A DNA stretch of 64,000 bases from Bacillus sp. EB600 (GTDB lineage Bacteria; Bacillota; Bacilli; Bacillales; Cytobacillaceae): contig NZ_JAEVLT010000001.1 of NCBI RefSeq assembly GCF_024494385.1, forward strand, positions 248,001 to 312,000, written 5' to 3'. The stretch's first letter is position 1; every line of letters begins with the position of its first letter. The notes under the pieces were generated by a model. It saw only the letters and a list, made by a program, of their open reading frames with translations, made no database searches and had not been told where the DNA came from. The position numbers and the translations under genes were made by a program. Below are positions 47,755-58,256 of the stretch, one piece after another.

Positions 47755-48813
47755 TTATTTAATTGACCGTTGGCTAAATTTAGTTGTATCAATACCCCTT
47801 TGCTTTAACCAATGGTCGCATTCCCCTGAAATAATTAATGGTGCTTTTTTTAAATCAGCTATCGTTTTAGCACCTAACGCTGTCATTATTAAAGCAATTT
47901 CTTCATGGATCGTTTCAATTTCTTTTATTAGCGCATCTAAGCCCTGCTCCATGAGTATTTTTAAAAAGGTCCCTGCCATCCCCATTGCATCTGCTCCAAT
48001 TGCCAACCCTTTAACAATGTCCAAGCTATTTTGGATTCCGCCGGAACCAATTACTCTAACATCAGGAAAGTACGCACTGGCCTCGATAATTGAAATGGCT
48101 GTAGGTATCCCCCATTGATTAAAAAAGGGAATCGACCTTTCTCTTCGTTTATTTTCAATTCTTGCAAAGTTAGTACCGCCAAAGCCCCCGACATCTACAA
48201 GCGAAACTCCGACAGAAGCAAGAGTTGAGACAGTTTCACTGCTCATCCCAAAGCCAACCTCTTTCACAATCACAGGAACGCTTACCTTATTAACAATGGC
48301 TTCAATACTTTTTAGTACGCCGGAAAATTCACGATCCCCCTCGGGCATTGTTAATTCTTGAACAACATTTAAGTGAATTTGCAGAGCGTTAGCATCAATC
48401 ATTTCGATTGCTGTCAAAGCTTGGTCAGGAGTTGCTTCACTTCCCAAGTTTGCAATAACAATTCCCTTGGGATTTTCTTTTCGGACCACCGAATAGGTAT
48501 ATCTTTCACCCGGATCCTTAATTGCTGACATCTGTGATCCCACAGCCATCGCGACACCTGTTAGTTTGGCTGCTGTAGCAAGATCCTTATTAATACGAAA
48601 GGTTTTTTCACCGCCGCCTCCGGTCATTGCATTGATAAAAATAGGCGAACTTAAAGAAAGTCCGCCAATTGAATGTTCTAATCGAACGTCATTTAAATCG
48701 ATATCCGGTAAGCTTTGGTGTATGAAATGAATATCTTCTAGGGCAGTTGAACGTAACTGCCCTGTTTCAAGTGCAAAACGAATATGGTCCCATTTCCGTT
48801 CAGATCTAGACAC
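47755..48813 (-). CDS. fni: Isopentenyl-diphosphate delta-isomerase, type 2
   Basis: This FMN enzyme interconverts IPP and DMAPP, feeding prenyl synthases such as HepST. The 352-residue product shows RKWDHIRFALE, FINAMTGGGGEKT, AVGSQMSAIKD, QIHLNVVQELTMPEGDREF and VDVGGFGGTNFARIE, all type 2 signatures. It begins 12 bp after the S1-domain gene and is closed by a terminator. Confidence 0.94.
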   Translation of the reverse strand: MSRSERKWDHIRFALETGQLRSTALEDIHFIHQSLPDIDLNDVRLEHSIGGLSLSSPIFINAMTGGGGEKTFRINKDLATAAKLTGVAMAVGSQMSAIKDPGERYTYSVVRKENPKGIVIANLGSEATPDQALTAIEMIDANALQIHLNVVQELTMPEGDREFSGVLKSIEAIVNKVSVPVIVKEVGFGMSSETVSTLASVGVSLVDVGGFGGTNFARIENKRRERSIPFFNQWGIPTAISIIEASAYFPDVRVIGSGGIQNSLDIVKGLAIGADAMGMAGTFLKILMEQGLDALIKEIETIHEEIALIMTALGAKTIADLKKAPLIISGECDHWLKQRGIDTTKFSQRSIK

Positions 48814-48825
48814 AAAGTATCACCA

Positions 48826-49965
48826 TTATTTTTTCAGATTCTTTAACTTATCTCCAATGACCTCACCAAGCTGGAATCCTTTAGATTCCTCCGGCAGCTC
48901 ATAATCAAAGTTTTCCTCAAAGTCTTTTTCAAGAAGATCTTTTATACTTAATGAAAGCCGTTGTTCTGCTTCATTAACATCAAGTACCTTTACCTGTACT
49001 TCTTGTCCCTCTTTTAATACTTCATGCGGTGTTGCAATGTGTTTATGGGCGATTTGTGAAATATGAACAAGTCCTTCAACTCCAGGAAATACCTCAACAA
49101 AAGCACCATAGGAAACCAAGCGTTTTACAACTCCTGTAAAAACGCTTCCCTTTGTTGCTTTTTCTGACAAATCTGTCCATGGACCAGGAAGAGTGTCTTT
49201 TATTGATAACGAAATGCGTTCATTATCACGATCAACATTCAAAACCTTAACATTTACTTTTTGTCCCTCCTGCACTACATCAGAAGGCTTAGCAACATGT
49301 TGATGAGACATCTGTGAAATATGAACTAAACCGTCAATTCCACCAAGATCAACGAATGCTCCAAAGTCTGTAATTCTTTGAACAGTACCTTCGATTACCT
49401 GCCCAATTGCTAGCGAGTCAAGCAGGTTTTTCTTTTGTTTGCCTTTTTCTGCTTCCACTACCGCACGATGCGATAAAATGAGACGATTTTTTTCTTTATC
49501 TAATTCAACAATTTTAAAAGCTATTGTTTTCCCTTTATAATCAGAAAAATCTTCAACAAAATGAGTTTCTACAAGTGATGCCGGTACAAATCCCCGAACG
49601 CCGAGATCGACGACCAGACCACCTTTTACTATATCCTTTACCTCTGCTTCGAAAATTTCACCGTTTTTGAACGTTTCTTCAAGTTTCTCCCATGCTTTTT
49701 CTGCATCCACTTTTCTTTTTGAGAGAATTAAAGCTTCTTCTTCCACTTTTATTACTTCTAGCTCAAGTTCATCCCCTTCAGCAACTGCATCAGATGCTTT
49801 TTCGATATGAAGACTAGAGAGCTCACTGATCGGGATAATCCCATCAAGCTTACTCTCTTTGATAGAAACGATCACCTGTTTCTCTTCCACTTTTGTAACT
49901 TGTCCAGATACTTTGTCACCTATTTCGAAATTTCTTACATCTACTTGATTCATATCTTCTGACAT
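48826..49965 (-). CDS. ypfD: S1 RNA-binding domain protein, RpsA homologue YpfD
   Basis: The 379-residue protein carries four S1 domains at about residues 15-85, 100-165, 185-255 and 270-340; the last two show the best S1 pattern ([19 protein letters not shown] and [20 protein letters not shown]). Gram-negative ribosomal S1 has six. B. subtilis YpfD is similar, and its role as a true ribosomal protein is doubtful. ATG 49965 follows AAGGAGGAG. Confidence 0.93.
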   Translation of the reverse strand: MSEDMNQVDVRNFEIGDKVSGQVTKVEEKQVIVSIKESKLDGIIPISELSSLHIEKASDAVAEGDELELEVIKVEEEALILSKRKVDAEKAWEKLEETFKNGEIFEAEVKDIVKGGLVVDLGVRGFVPASLVETHFVEDFSDYKGKTIAFKIVELDKEKNRLILSHRAVVEAEKGKQKKNLLDSLAIGQVIEGTVQRITDFGAFVDLGGIDGLVHISQMSHQHVAKPSDVVQEGQKVNVKVLNVDRDNERISLSIKDTLPGPWTDLSEKATKGSVFTGVVKRLVSYGAFVEVFPGVEGLVHISQIAHKHIATPHEVLKEGQEVQVKVLDVNEAEQRLSLSIKDLLEKDFEENFDYELPEESKGFQLGEVIGDKLKNLKK

Positions 49966-50166
49966 ATGTACTCCTCCTTAATCCATTAACTAAAGAAATA
50001 TAGCGTCAATCATTCACACTATAGGAAAAACAAGGTTAAAAGCTATTGATGGGTAAAGAAAAAATTGTAATTTATGCACTTATAATCAATCAGAATTTAT
50101 GTCTATAAATTCTGATTTGCAAAAAAAAATCTCTTTTAAATAACTTCTTATAAATACGCTATTTTG

Positions 50167-50760
50167 TCAAGCGGAAAACTCTTTATGCTCGTTAATAAGT
50201 TTATGGATTTCTGACATTATTAATTCAGTAACTTGCTCTGCAGATGCCTTTGTTTTTCTCAGCTCAACCATATCCATTGGCTTGCCATAAACCATTTTTA
50301 ATTTGTGGAAGCTTTTATACGGTCCAATAACTGCACAAGGTACGACTGCAGCATCAGATCTAAGCGCAAAGAAACCTGCACCTGCTAATCCTTTCCCAAG
50401 TTCGCCTGTTTTGCTTCTAGTTCCTTCTGGAAATAGACCAAGCACATGTCCTTCCTTTAAAACCTTCAAAGCTTTTCGAAGTGCTTCTCGATCGTTCAGC
50501 CCTCTTTTAACCGGAAAAGCATTGCACATTTCAACTATTTTTCCTAAAACAGGAATCTTAAACAATTCCTCTTTTGCCATATAATAGACATCTCTTTGGA
50601 TCATAATTCCCACAACAATCGGGTCTAAGTTGTGAATATGATTTGAACAAAGCAATACGCCCCCTTCTTTAGGGAGATTCTCTAATCCGATTGCTTCAAT
50701 TCTGTAAAGTGGTTTAAAAATAGATTTTACAACCGACTTTGCAAACGTATAAAACGTCAC
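50167..50760 (-). CDS. plsC: 1-acyl-sn-glycerol-3-phosphate acyltransferase
   Basis: PlsC makes phosphatidic acid from lysophosphatidic acid at the membrane. The 197-residue product has the HX4D motif in [14 protein letters not shown] and the substrate motif [13 protein letters not shown]. An N-terminal hydrophobic part is short. Its GTG start overlaps the cmk stop by 4 bp, so the two are coupled. B. subtilis has its plsC elsewhere, and this adjacency to cmk is seen in other Bacillaceae as I recall. Confidence 0.92.
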   Translation of the reverse strand: MTFYTFAKSVVKSIFKPLYRIEAIGLENLPKEGGVLLCSNHIHNLDPIVVGIMIQRDVYYMAKEELFKIPVLGKIVEMCNAFPVKRGLNDREALRKALKVLKEGHVLGLFPEGTRSKTGELGKGLAGAGFFALRSDAAVVPCAVIGPYKSFHKLKMVYGKPMDMVELRKTKASAEQVTELIMSEIHKLINEHKEFSA

Positions 50761-51437
50761 TCTCTTTCCTTCCTTTCTTGCACTAAAGCCATAATTTCAT
50801 CAACTACATCCGCAATTCCTAATGATGTGGTATCAATTTCAACAGCATCAACAGCTTTTTGTAATGGGGCAATTTCTCTTTCGGAGTCAATTTTATCTCT
50901 TCTAGTTATTTCTTCTGTTAATAAAGCCAGATCAGACGCGAATCCTTTTTCAAGATTTTCAGCATGTCGTCTTAAAGCTCTTTCCTCAACACTGGCACGT
51001 AAAAACACTTTAACCTCTGCTTTCGGCAGAACATGGGTACCAATATCACGCCCATCCATCACAACTCCGCCGCCATTCGCGAACTCTTGCTGCCTTTTAA
51101 CCATTTCTCCCCTAACCTTTTGATGTTTTGATACTATGGATACTGAATTTGTTACGATGCTCGTCCGAATATCACTTGTCACATCTTGTTGATCTAGAAA
51201 AACTAATTGTCCATTAGCTGATGGAAGAAGTTTAATATTCGTCTTTAATAAAGTCTGATAGAGTGCTTCCTCGTTTTCAAGATCAATTCCTTCAGATATC
51301 GCTTTATAGGTAAATGCCCGATACATTGCACCTGTATCAATGTATATATATGATAATTTTCCAGCAACTATTTTCGCCACTGTACTTTTTCCGGCAGCTG
51401 CTGGTCCATCAATTGCGATTGATAATTTTTTGTTCAT
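50757..51437 (-). CDS. cmk: Cytidylate kinase
   Basis: Cmk phosphorylates CMP and dCMP. The 226-residue product has [17 protein letters not shown] (Walker A), [29 protein letters not shown] and [17 protein letters not shown] 51437 follows GGAGGAA. It heads the cmk-plsC pair. Confidence 0.96.
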   Translation of the reverse strand: MNKKLSIAIDGPAAAGKSTVAKIVAGKLSYIYIDTGAMYRAFTYKAISEGIDLENEEALYQTLLKTNIKLLPSANGQLVFLDQQDVTSDIRTSIVTNSVSIVSKHQKVRGEMVKRQQEFANGGGVVMDGRDIGTHVLPKAEVKVFLRASVEERALRRHAENLEKGFASDLALLTEEITRRDKIDSEREIAPLQKAVDAVEIDTTSLGIADVVDEIMALVQERKERE

Positions 51438-51545
51438 ATTTCCTCCTAAAAGCCTCGTTCTGGTTAGTAAGTATGTACTCTATCTATATATTACCATAAA
51501 TCCTTTGCTATCTTTTTACTTAAAACATAGCATTAGTTCACTGTC

Positions 51546-51725
51546 TCATTTATCACTAAAGGTTTCAACGATCTCAATCAATGTGTTTTTGGTAACACCC
51601 TCGTATATCGTTATTTGTTTTAGTTGCGGAAATGGATTCAGTTGATGAAAAATAAATTGTGACAAAAGAAGAAATAATAATTGAATGACTGCCATTTTAA
51701 TTAAAACTCTTTCAATTGTTTTCAT
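51546..51725 (-). CDS. ypfB: YpfB-like small membrane protein (DUF5359)
   Basis: A 59-residue protein with one N-terminal helix (about 8-27), then NPFPQLKQITIYEGVTKNTL. It matches YpfB in size, layout and place between ypfA and cmk. I start at ATG 51725 (MKTIERV) behind GGAGTGA; a longer frame to 51770 lacks a site. Function is unknown. Confidence 0.85.
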   Translation of the reverse strand: MKTIERVLIKMAVIQLLFLLLSQFIFHQLNPFPQLKQITIYEGVTKNTLIEIVETFSDK

Positions 51726-51781
51726 TTGATCACTCCACAAACAGGTTAGCCCTATTATTTGAGCGAACAAACCATTTTATT

Positions 51782-52444
51782 CTAGGTGGGCAGTCCCTTC
51801 TTCTTTGCTTCTAATTGCCTTTCAAAGCTAAAGCGTAAAAGCAGTTGTCTTTCTTGATTGGAAACATCTAAAAATTGAATAGATACCTTATTTCGTGTGT
51901 CACTAAAGGAGATGATTCGGACAATTCTGCTTTGAAGTTTCATATAATGATAGTCTCCATTTTGCATGATCAAAACCAGCCATGCTACAATCCTCATGCC
52001 CGTTTTTATAGTAACTTCTTTTGGGATTAACACTGCTGCTCCCCCTGCACTTAGATCATCGGTAATTGTTGTAATCGGTGCAAATTCAAATTCCAAAGGT
52101 TGAATCGCTATGTCAACCGCTGTCTCCACTCGAACATATTGACGTCGCTGAATTTTAATTAAATGGTTATTTCCTGGATATGTAAGAATCAGCATGGGGA
52201 TATTTTTTTTGATTCTGCCGTTAATTTCCGATTCAAATAAATAAATAGATGAGCCATCATTTCCAACGAAAGTTACCTTGAGCTGTGTCCCATCTAACAA
52301 AAAAGCTGCCCTGTTTGTAGTTAAGCTTATCGGATAATCGATATAAAACTCATTATCCCTAATGTCGACAAGCCTGCATCTAAACTTTTCTTCATCTTCT
52401 GAAGACTTCAGTTCAAGTGTTAAAACATCACCGATCTGTACCAA
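51782..52444 (-). CDS. ypfA: PilZ/YcgR-type c-di-GMP receptor YpfA (MotI)
   Basis: In B. subtilis YpfA (MotI/DgrA) binds cyclic di-GMP and acts on the flagellar stator. The product has an N-terminal YcgR-like beta domain (about 1-90) and a C-terminal PilZ domain with the RRQYVRVET ligand motif and a DLSAGGAAVLIP segment in place of the usual DxSxxG. I choose TTG 52444 (LVQIGDV, 220 residues) with GGGAGTG six bases away; the upstream ATG at 52516 has no site. It fits a motile host with cheR. Confidence 0.88.
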   Translation of the reverse strand: MVQIGDVLTLELKSSEDEEKFRCRLVDIRDNEFYIDYPISLTTNRAAFLLDGTQLKVTFVGNDGSSIYLFESEINGRIKKNIPMLILTYPGNNHLIKIQRRQYVRVETAVDIAIQPLEFEFAPITTITDDLSAGGAAVLIPKEVTIKTGMRIVAWLVLIMQNGDYHYMKLQSRIVRIISFSDTRNKVSIQFLDVSNQERQLLLRFSFERQLEAKKKGLPT

Positions 52445-52499
52445 GTCAAACACTCCCTTTAACTTCCAACTTGAACTACTATCATTATTACATTTTATA

Positions 52500-52531
52500 A
52501 AAAAAAGGAAAAGCACTTCTTGCTTTTCCTA
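52500..52531 (-). terminator. Intrinsic terminator after ypeB
   Basis: An AGGAAAAGCA/TGCTTTTCCT stem with a five-base loop and a T-run on the minus strand; the ypeB stop at 52529-52531 is at its edge. Confidence 0.88.
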
Positions 52532-53878
52532 CATTACATCTTGATAAACCTGTTCTGGATTTTTAATTTTTTGGACTTGCTCTTCGCGGCCATTTTCTGC
52601 ATTAATAAAGATTCGATACGTATCTTCGCCAATTACCCCAAGGAACTCATAACAGGAGACTTCTTCTTTTAAATCGTTTAAAATAACCGCTCTCCGTTCA
52701 TCCATTACCTTTAAATTTGGACTTAATTTTGTCCTTGCCTGTTCAATTGATATAACTGGGGATGGAATTTTTCTGGTTTGATGTGATTTTAAGTAATCCT
52801 CAGCAGAAAAACCAACGATATCTCCATTATCTAATGCTACTTTTATTTTTATTGATTCCGGGTAGATTCTTACATTATTTTGATTTGAAACAAAACTAAA
52901 AACACCGATCGTATCGTATTGGGTACTTTCAAACATCTCTAGTCCTTTAAAGCCTGCTCCCTTTAGAAAAGCTGCTGCCTTATTACTAGCATCGTGTAAA
53001 CTAATTGTTTGTTTGCTTACATCGCGGGAATTGATAAACCAAATTGGATATCCGCCTTTTTTGGTAATATCCATATTGCCTTCCGCATTTGTTTCTGAAT
53101 TTTTTAGGGAAACACTATAAAATCCAAAATCTGACCCTTTTCCATTTTCCGTAATCTTCGCCTTTATATTTCCACTAAACGCCATGTACCTTTTAGCAAT
53201 CGCCTCAGCATCTTTCTTTGTAATCGTTTTTCCCTGAAGTTTTTTATAATTTTCATCTTGTTTTTGCATATTTGTAAATGTAGGACCCATAACAGTTTCG
53301 TCATAACCTGAAACGGTCTTTTCTACCGTTTTAAAACCATCGATGATCGTGTTATCAGCATTTTCTTTCCCACTGGCAAGAGCCATTTCCACATCCATCC
53401 AACGCAGATTGTTTTTTAATACCATGTGTTGAACGTTGCGCAGCTCATTTTGAATATCTCCAGATTGTTTATACAATACCTTGAGTGTATTGTATTCTTG
53501 ATCGCTTAGCGGGGTCTTATCTAAATCTCGTACTGCTGTTTTATAACTGAAGTTCCCAATTTTCGATAAAAATTCTTCTGTTTTATTAAACGGAAGTAAT
53601 GTTAATGGTAATTGGCCAACATCACTGTGGGCTTGCGACGTTACTCTCCATACCTCTGTTAATGCTGGGGATAATGACTGCCGCGAATTCATGGCTAATG
53701 TTGTTCCGATTTTATCATGCAATAAATCCATTTGGTAGGATAGATCATGAAATGCTCGCTGATAGTTGTTTTCAGCATTTAATAGTACAGCATTCTTATC
53801 CCGATGCTCCTGGTAGCCCCAAAATGCCGTCCCCGCTACACCTAGGGTTAGAACAGTAATGACAATTCCTCTAATCAT
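52529..53878 (-). CDS. ypeB: Germination protein YpeB
   Basis: YpeB is needed to place and protect SleB in the spore. The 449-residue protein has one N-terminal membrane helix (about 3-20), a helical N-domain and about three PepSY domains in the C-terminal 240 residues (KKDAEAIAKRYMAF, LHDASNKAAAFLKGAG, SIEQARTKLSPNL mark their helices). It lies 13 bp downstream of sleB, the standard bicistron. Confidence 0.95.
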   Translation of the reverse strand: MIRGIVITVLTLGVAGTAFWGYQEHRDKNAVLLNAENNYQRAFHDLSYQMDLLHDKIGTTLAMNSRQSLSPALTEVWRVTSQAHSDVGQLPLTLLPFNKTEEFLSKIGNFSYKTAVRDLDKTPLSDQEYNTLKVLYKQSGDIQNELRNVQHMVLKNNLRWMDVEMALASGKENADNTIIDGFKTVEKTVSGYDETVMGPTFTNMQKQDENYKKLQGKTITKKDAEAIAKRYMAFSGNIKAKITENGKGSDFGFYSVSLKNSETNAEGNMDITKKGGYPIWFINSRDVSKQTISLHDASNKAAAFLKGAGFKGLEMFESTQYDTIGVFSFVSNQNNVRIYPESIKIKVALDNGDIVGFSAEDYLKSHQTRKIPSPVISIEQARTKLSPNLKVMDERRAVILNDLKEEVSCYEFLGVIGEDTYRIFINAENGREEQVQKIKNPEQVYQDVM

Positions 53879-53891
53879 TTCCTTTCACCTC

Positions 53892-54722
53892 TCACTTGCA
53901 GAAAATATGTTTCCCAATTTTTTTAATTTGCGGCCTATTCCAGATCCATCCGCTGGTTGCAGTGGCAGGATTAAAATAATAGATTGCTTCACTAGTTGGA
54001 TCCCAGCCATTTATTGCATCAAGAACGGCTTTTTTTGATGTTTCATTAGGGGTCAGCCAAATCTGACCGTCTGAAACAGCAGTGAATGCACCAGGTTGAA
54101 AAATAACTCCCGAAACTGTGTTAGGAAAGGAAGCACTTTGGACCCTGTTAAGGATGACAGCTGCAACCGCAACCTGCCCAATAAAAGGTTCTCCTCTTGA
54201 TTCACCATGGACAGCATTTGCCATTAATTGAATATCATTTTGCGAGAATCCATTTGGTGTATTCGCTGCTAATGGTTTATTATTAGCAGCTGATTTTGGA
54301 CTATCAGTTGAATTATTGGGTGCTGAACCCTGTTTATTTAAAGGGACACCGCCATAATATGTAAAATTTTTACCACTGTTAATTTGACTTTTTACATATT
54401 GTTCGTTGTATTGACTTGCTTTTACTAACTTGTCTTTTGTGTCGCCACCTGCTAGACCATCAATAGGCAATCCGTATTCCTGCTGAAAATTTCGTAATGC
54501 CCAATAAGTTCCCCAGCCAAAAACCCCATCAATATTCCCGTGAAAATAACCGATATATTGAAGTCTTGCTTGCAATTCAATCACATCGTCACCTACAGCA
54601 CCACGCTGGACTACTTGACCTGAAAATGCTTGCACACTACCGGAACCCTCTATAAGTGATATCGGCAGGAAACATAGGGAGATTAGGATGAAAGATTTTA
54701 ATAGCACTTTTTTCTTAATCAT
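53892..54722 (-). CDS. sleB: Spore cortex-lytic enzyme SleB
   Basis: SleB is a lytic transglycosylase that degrades cortex peptidoglycan at germination. The 276-residue protein has a signal peptide (about 1-33), a peptidoglycan-binding domain (about 38-95, QRGAVGDDVIELQARLQYIGY) and a C-terminal hydrolase domain with the catalytic glutamate in NAVHGESRGEPFIGQVAVA. ATG 54722 follows GGGGGT. Confidence 0.96.
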   Translation of the reverse strand: MIKKKVLLKSFILISLCFLPISLIEGSGSVQAFSGQVVQRGAVGDDVIELQARLQYIGYFHGNIDGVFGWGTYWALRNFQQEYGLPIDGLAGGDTKDKLVKASQYNEQYVKSQINSGKNFTYYGGVPLNKQGSAPNNSTDSPKSAANNKPLAANTPNGFSQNDIQLMANAVHGESRGEPFIGQVAVAAVILNRVQSASFPNTVSGVIFQPGAFTAVSDGQIWLTPNETSKKAVLDAINGWDPTSEAIYYFNPATATSGWIWNRPQIKKIGKHIFCK

Positions 54723-54788
54723 GTAAAGATAACCCCCAAATGAAATATACGTTAAGCCTATTTTTTGTTATATTGGAAGTTTTATTCA

Positions 54789-54820
54789 TAAAAAAAGAGA
54801 AAGTACCCGTTTTGCGACGT
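54789..54820 (+). repeat. Truncated left end of the dispersed repeat
   Basis: AGAGAAAGTACCCGTTTTGCGACGTA resembles the left end of the 62255 copy (GAAAAGCGAAAGTGCCCGTTT, then AGCGACGTATG). The rest of the unit is absent; the sequence runs into the prsW terminator. A decayed fragment is the simplest reading. Confidence 0.6.
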
Positions 54821-54835
54821 ACACTAACATCAAAA

Positions 54836-54870
54836 ATAAAAACCCTTCATTAGGAATGAAGGGTTTTTTG
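54836..54870 (-). terminator. Intrinsic terminator after prsW
   Basis: A strong AAAACCCTTCATT/AATGAAGGGTTTT stem with a three-base loop; T-runs occur on both sides, and the prsW stop at 54850 lies in the stem. Confidence 0.9.
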
Positions 54871-55539
54871 AACAGGATATGGTTTATTAAAATGTTTGGC
54901 ACTTAAAATTTTAGCCATCTTGACCTTTCTTAAGCCGAGCCACCAGAGAAATACCATGAATGGCAGGATAATGTATACCCAATACTCCTGTGAAATTAAA
55001 ATATAATCATAAAATCCATGCAAAACAACAGGCAGAATCAGAGCAATGATCACATACTTTGCTTTTAATCCCTCTGTAAATTTTGCTTTTCCTAAATAAA
55101 AGCCCATGATTACTCCAAACAAGGCATGGCTTGAAACAGGGAGCAGTGCTCTGGAAATAGCGTGTTCGATTCCATTGCTTACTAAGTAAAAAATGTTTTC
55201 TGTGGTTGCAAAACCTAGTGAAACGGAGGCTCCATAGACAATCCCATCAAACGGTTCGTCAAACTCCACATTTTTGTAAATAATATAATAAAGAATGAAC
55301 CATTTAAAAAATTCTTCAAACATCCCTGAAGATAAAAACGCATCAACAAATTCAGATTTAATCAAGTTTTCCACATTAAGTACATGCTGAACAAACATGA
55401 TCGGGAATACCAACAGAGCCCCATAGATAAACGTTCTCAATACGTAGGGAATAGGCTCGGCCTCATACTCATCCTTCAAATAAAAAAAACTTAGTAATGC
55501 CAAGCCGGGGGCAATTCCAGCGGATAGGATTCCCAACAT
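54850..55539 (-). CDS. prsW: PrsW-family intramembrane protease
   Basis: PrsW performs site-1 cleavage of the anti-sigma factor RsiW in B. subtilis. The 229-residue protein has about seven membrane helices with the family motifs EEFFKW (two glutamates), a [11 protein letters not shown] segment and histidines in [12 protein letters not shown] and [14 protein letters not shown] 55539 is at a membrane-helix start. Whether the target here is RsiW is not shown; sigW is not in the window. Confidence 0.93.
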   Translation of the reverse strand: MLGILSAGIAPGLALLSFFYLKDEYEAEPIPYVLRTFIYGALLVFPIMFVQHVLNVENLIKSEFVDAFLSSGMFEEFFKWFILYYIIYKNVEFDEPFDGIVYGASVSLGFATTENIFYLVSNGIEHAISRALLPVSSHALFGVIMGFYLGKAKFTEGLKAKYVIIALILPVVLHGFYDYILISQEYWVYIILPFMVFLWWLGLRKVKMAKILSAKHFNKPYPVQKTLHS

Positions 55540-55626
55540 GAATGATCCTCTTTTCCATCCATTTTCTTAATCGTAACATGGAATCATGTTAATTAAAATT
55601 AAAATATTTTTTCCAGACAGCAGCTT

Positions 55627-56604
55627 TTAAAGAATTTGCATTCTCTTTTTTTCTAAAATAGCGTTAGCGATTAGCTCACCATGAAATCTTCCATTTTCTA
55701 TAAAAATTTCATTTGCATTATTTCCAGCAGCAATAACCCCGGCAATAAAAATACCTTCTACATTCGTTTCCATCGTTTCCTCGTTATAAAAAGGCCGACC
55801 TGTTTCATCATCAATTTGGATTCCCATCGTCTTTAAGAATTGATGTTCAGGATGATAACCTGTCATGGCAAAAACAAAATCATTTTTAATCCTTTTTTGC
55901 ACTCCATCTTTAATATATTCAACAGCGTCCTCCGTAAATTCCTTAACATTTGCTTCAAATTCCATGAAAATAATTCCTTTTCTTACTAAAGAATCAAATT
56001 CGGGTAGAATCCATGGCTTAATACTCTCGGAATAGTTGCTGCCACGATATAATACTGTTACCCTTGCCCCAGCTTTAACTAATTCAATTGCTGCATCCAC
56101 ACTGGAATTTTTTCCGCCGATGACACAAACATCTTTATCAAAATAAGGATGGGCTTCCTTAAAATAATGGTAAACCTTCGGTAAGTTCTCACCAGGAACA
56201 TCCATGTAATTAGGATTATCATAATAGCCAGTCGCAATAATCACATTTGATGCAGTATACTGACCCTTATCAGTTACAACTTTAAACTCGCTGTCAAGCT
56301 TCTGTACCTGCTGAACCTTTTCATAAGCATTTATTCGAAGATCTTCCCGCTTTGCTACTTCGCGATAATAAACCAGGGCCTGATTTCTTTTTGGTTTATA
56401 GTTTTCAGTTACAAATGGAATATCCCCAATTTCTAATTTTTCACTTGTACTAAAGAAGGTTTGATGGGTTGGATATTTATAAATGGCATTAACAACATTT
56501 CCCTTCTCAATAATAAGCGGGTTTTTCCCAATTCTTTTTATCGCAATGGCAGCAGCGAGCCCACATGGCCCGGCACCTACAATAATTACATCTTCCTTTT
56601 GCAT
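55627..56604 (-). CDS. ypdA: YpdA, putative bacillithiol disulfide reductase
   Basis: YpdA is a FAD/NADPH flavoprotein that reduces oxidised bacillithiol. The 325-residue product has DVIIVGAGPCGLAAAIA at the N-terminus, VCVIGGKNSSVDAAIEL for NADPH, and the late GIFIAGVIAAGNNANEIFIENGR-type FAD end (split here: GIFIAGVIAAG and NANEIFIENGR). It has no CXXC pair, as in other YpdA proteins. ATG 56604 follows AAGGAG. With bshA and bshB1 in the window it completes a bacillithiol theme. Confidence 0.92.
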   Translation of the reverse strand: MQKEDVIIVGAGPCGLAAAIAIKRIGKNPLIIEKGNVVNAIYKYPTHQTFFSTSEKLEIGDIPFVTENYKPKRNQALVYYREVAKREDLRINAYEKVQQVQKLDSEFKVVTDKGQYTASNVIIATGYYDNPNYMDVPGENLPKVYHYFKEAHPYFDKDVCVIGGKNSSVDAAIELVKAGARVTVLYRGSNYSESIKPWILPEFDSLVRKGIIFMEFEANVKEFTEDAVEYIKDGVQKRIKNDFVFAMTGYHPEHQFLKTMGIQIDDETGRPFYNEETMETNVEGIFIAGVIAAGNNANEIFIENGRFHGELIANAILEKKRMQIL

Positions 56605-56665
56605 TCTTAACACTCCTTAACAAGACAATATATGTACATATCAAATAATAAGTATTAGGCTAAAT

Positions 56666-56707
56666 AAAAAAACCTCCTACCATTTTTTAATGATAGGAGA
56701 TTTTTGA
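56666..56707 (-). terminator. Intrinsic terminator after gudB
   Basis: A CTCCTATCATT/AATGGTAGGAG stem with a short A loop is followed by seven T on the minus strand. Confidence 0.88.
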
Positions 56708-56727
56708 TTCAGTTTCAACGTTAAGGC

Positions 56728-58005
56728 TTAAATCCAACCTCTAAAGCGGCTTGCCTCAGCCATTTTTCTTACCCCGACCATATATGCAGCAAGGCGCATA
56801 TCAACCTTGCGTGATTGTGCAGTATTATAAATACTATTAAAAGATTTTACCATAACCTTTTCTAACTTTTCTTCCACTTCTTCTTCTGACCAATAATACC
56901 CTTGATTGTTTTGTACCCACTCGAAATAGGATACTGTTACGCCTCCTGCTGAAGCTAACACATCAGGAACAAGCAGAACTCCCCGATTAGTTAGGATTTC
57001 AGTTGCCTCAAGTGTTGTTGGACCATTTGCTGCCTCAACAACAATGCCGGCTCGGATTTTGTGGGCGTTTTCTTCTGTTATTTGGTTTTCAATTGCGGCT
57101 GGAACTAAAATATCACAATCAAGTTCAAGCAGCTCTTTGTTCGTAATTGTATTAGTAAACAATTTTGTTACCGTACCAAAGCTATCTCGACGATCGAGAA
57201 GGTAGTCAATATCCAACCCTTTTTCATCATACAGTGCACCATAGGCATCAGATATTCCAACCACTTTCGCTCCGCCATCATGCATAAATTTTGATAAATA
57301 GCTGCCTGCATTACCAAAGCCCTGAACGATAACTCTTGCCCCTTCTAGCTGGATTCCTCTTTTTTTGGCGGCTTCCCGGATACAAATGGTTACGCCTTTC
57401 GCAGTTGCCGATTCACGGCCGTGCGAGCCTCCAAGGACAAGCGGTTTGCCTGTAATAAATCCTGGTGAATTAAATTCATCAATTCGGCTATATTCATCCA
57501 TCATCCAAGCCATTATTTGCGAATTGGTAAATACATCTGGTGCTGGGATATCTTTAGTTGGGCCAACAATTTGACTAATTGCACGGACATAGCCGCGGCT
57601 TAGCCTTTCCAGCTCTCGAAAAGACATATCACGTGGGTCACATACAATTCCACCTTTACCTCCTCCATATGGAAGGTCAACAATACCGCATTTCAAGCTC
57701 ATCCAGATGGAAAGTGCCTTTACCTCTGTTTCAGTGACATCCGGATGAAACCGAATTCCACCCTTTGTAGGTCCGACAGCATCATTGTGCTGGGCACGGT
57801 AGCCTGTAAAAATCTTAATCGAACCATCATCCATTCTGACAGGAATTTTGACAGTCAATAAGCGTAAGGGCTCTTTTAAAAGCTCGTAGACTTCTTCCGG
57901 ATAACCAAGTTTCTGTAAGGCTCTATGAACAACAGTCTGTGTGGATGCCAACACATCGTGTTTGCTTTCATGTATCATCTTTTCATTACTATTCTCGGCT
58001 GACAT
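56728..58005 (-). CDS. gudB: NAD-specific glutamate dehydrogenase GudB
   Basis: GudB converts glutamate to 2-oxoglutarate and ammonia in glutamate catabolism. The 425-residue product has [11 protein letters not shown] (K81), [14 protein letters not shown] (K117), the catalytic [10 protein letters not shown] (D156) and the Rossmann [21 protein letters not shown] at 94-100 has a single VKA, whereas B. subtilis 168 carries an inactivating VKA duplication there, so this copy looks active. ATG 58005 follows AGGGAGG. Confidence 0.95.
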   Translation of the reverse strand: MSAENSNEKMIHESKHDVLASTQTVVHRALQKLGYPEEVYELLKEPLRLLTVKIPVRMDDGSIKIFTGYRAQHNDAVGPTKGGIRFHPDVTETEVKALSIWMSLKCGIVDLPYGGGKGGIVCDPRDMSFRELERLSRGYVRAISQIVGPTKDIPAPDVFTNSQIMAWMMDEYSRIDEFNSPGFITGKPLVLGGSHGRESATAKGVTICIREAAKKRGIQLEGARVIVQGFGNAGSYLSKFMHDGGAKVVGISDAYGALYDEKGLDIDYLLDRRDSFGTVTKLFTNTITNKELLELDCDILVPAAIENQITEENAHKIRAGIVVEAANGPTTLEATEILTNRGVLLVPDVLASAGGVTVSYFEWVQNNQGYYWSEEEVEEKLEKVMVKSFNSIYNTAQSRKVDMRLAAYMVGVRKMAEASRFRGWI

Positions 58006-58202
58006 ATGTAATCCTCCCTAAAGAAATCACTCGCGAATGTTGTCCGCTTTCAGACACAAGTATACACGTTTGAATGATATATGCAAGATGAAACTGAGAG
58101 ATTTCACTTAAATCAATTCAGTAAATGTAAACGTTGCCATTGTTATCACAAGAGGAATTACTAATTATTCATAAAACGTTTGAAACATCATAGAAAAGGT
58201 AG

Positions 58203-58256
58203 AGCGGTGGACACCAAATCTTATTTAAAAAAATGAGATATCGTATCCACCGCTTT
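58203..58256 (-). terminator. Candidate long hairpin terminator after ypbH
   Basis: AGCGGTGGA and TCCACCGCT form a 9-bp outer stem around an inner ATCTCATTT/AAATAAGAT hairpin. The T-tail on the minus strand is weak, and the ypbH stop at 58221 is inside. Possibly a terminator. Confidence 0.5.

Noticed and set aside
50086..50118. 13-bp AT-rich hairpin between plsC and ypfD as a terminator
   Set aside because: The stem is almost all A-T and lacks a following T-run on the minus strand; left unannotated.
54723..54790. SigG promoter upstream of sleB
   Set aside because: A TGAATA -35-like box occurs, but no CATACTA-like -10 is found at the right distance.
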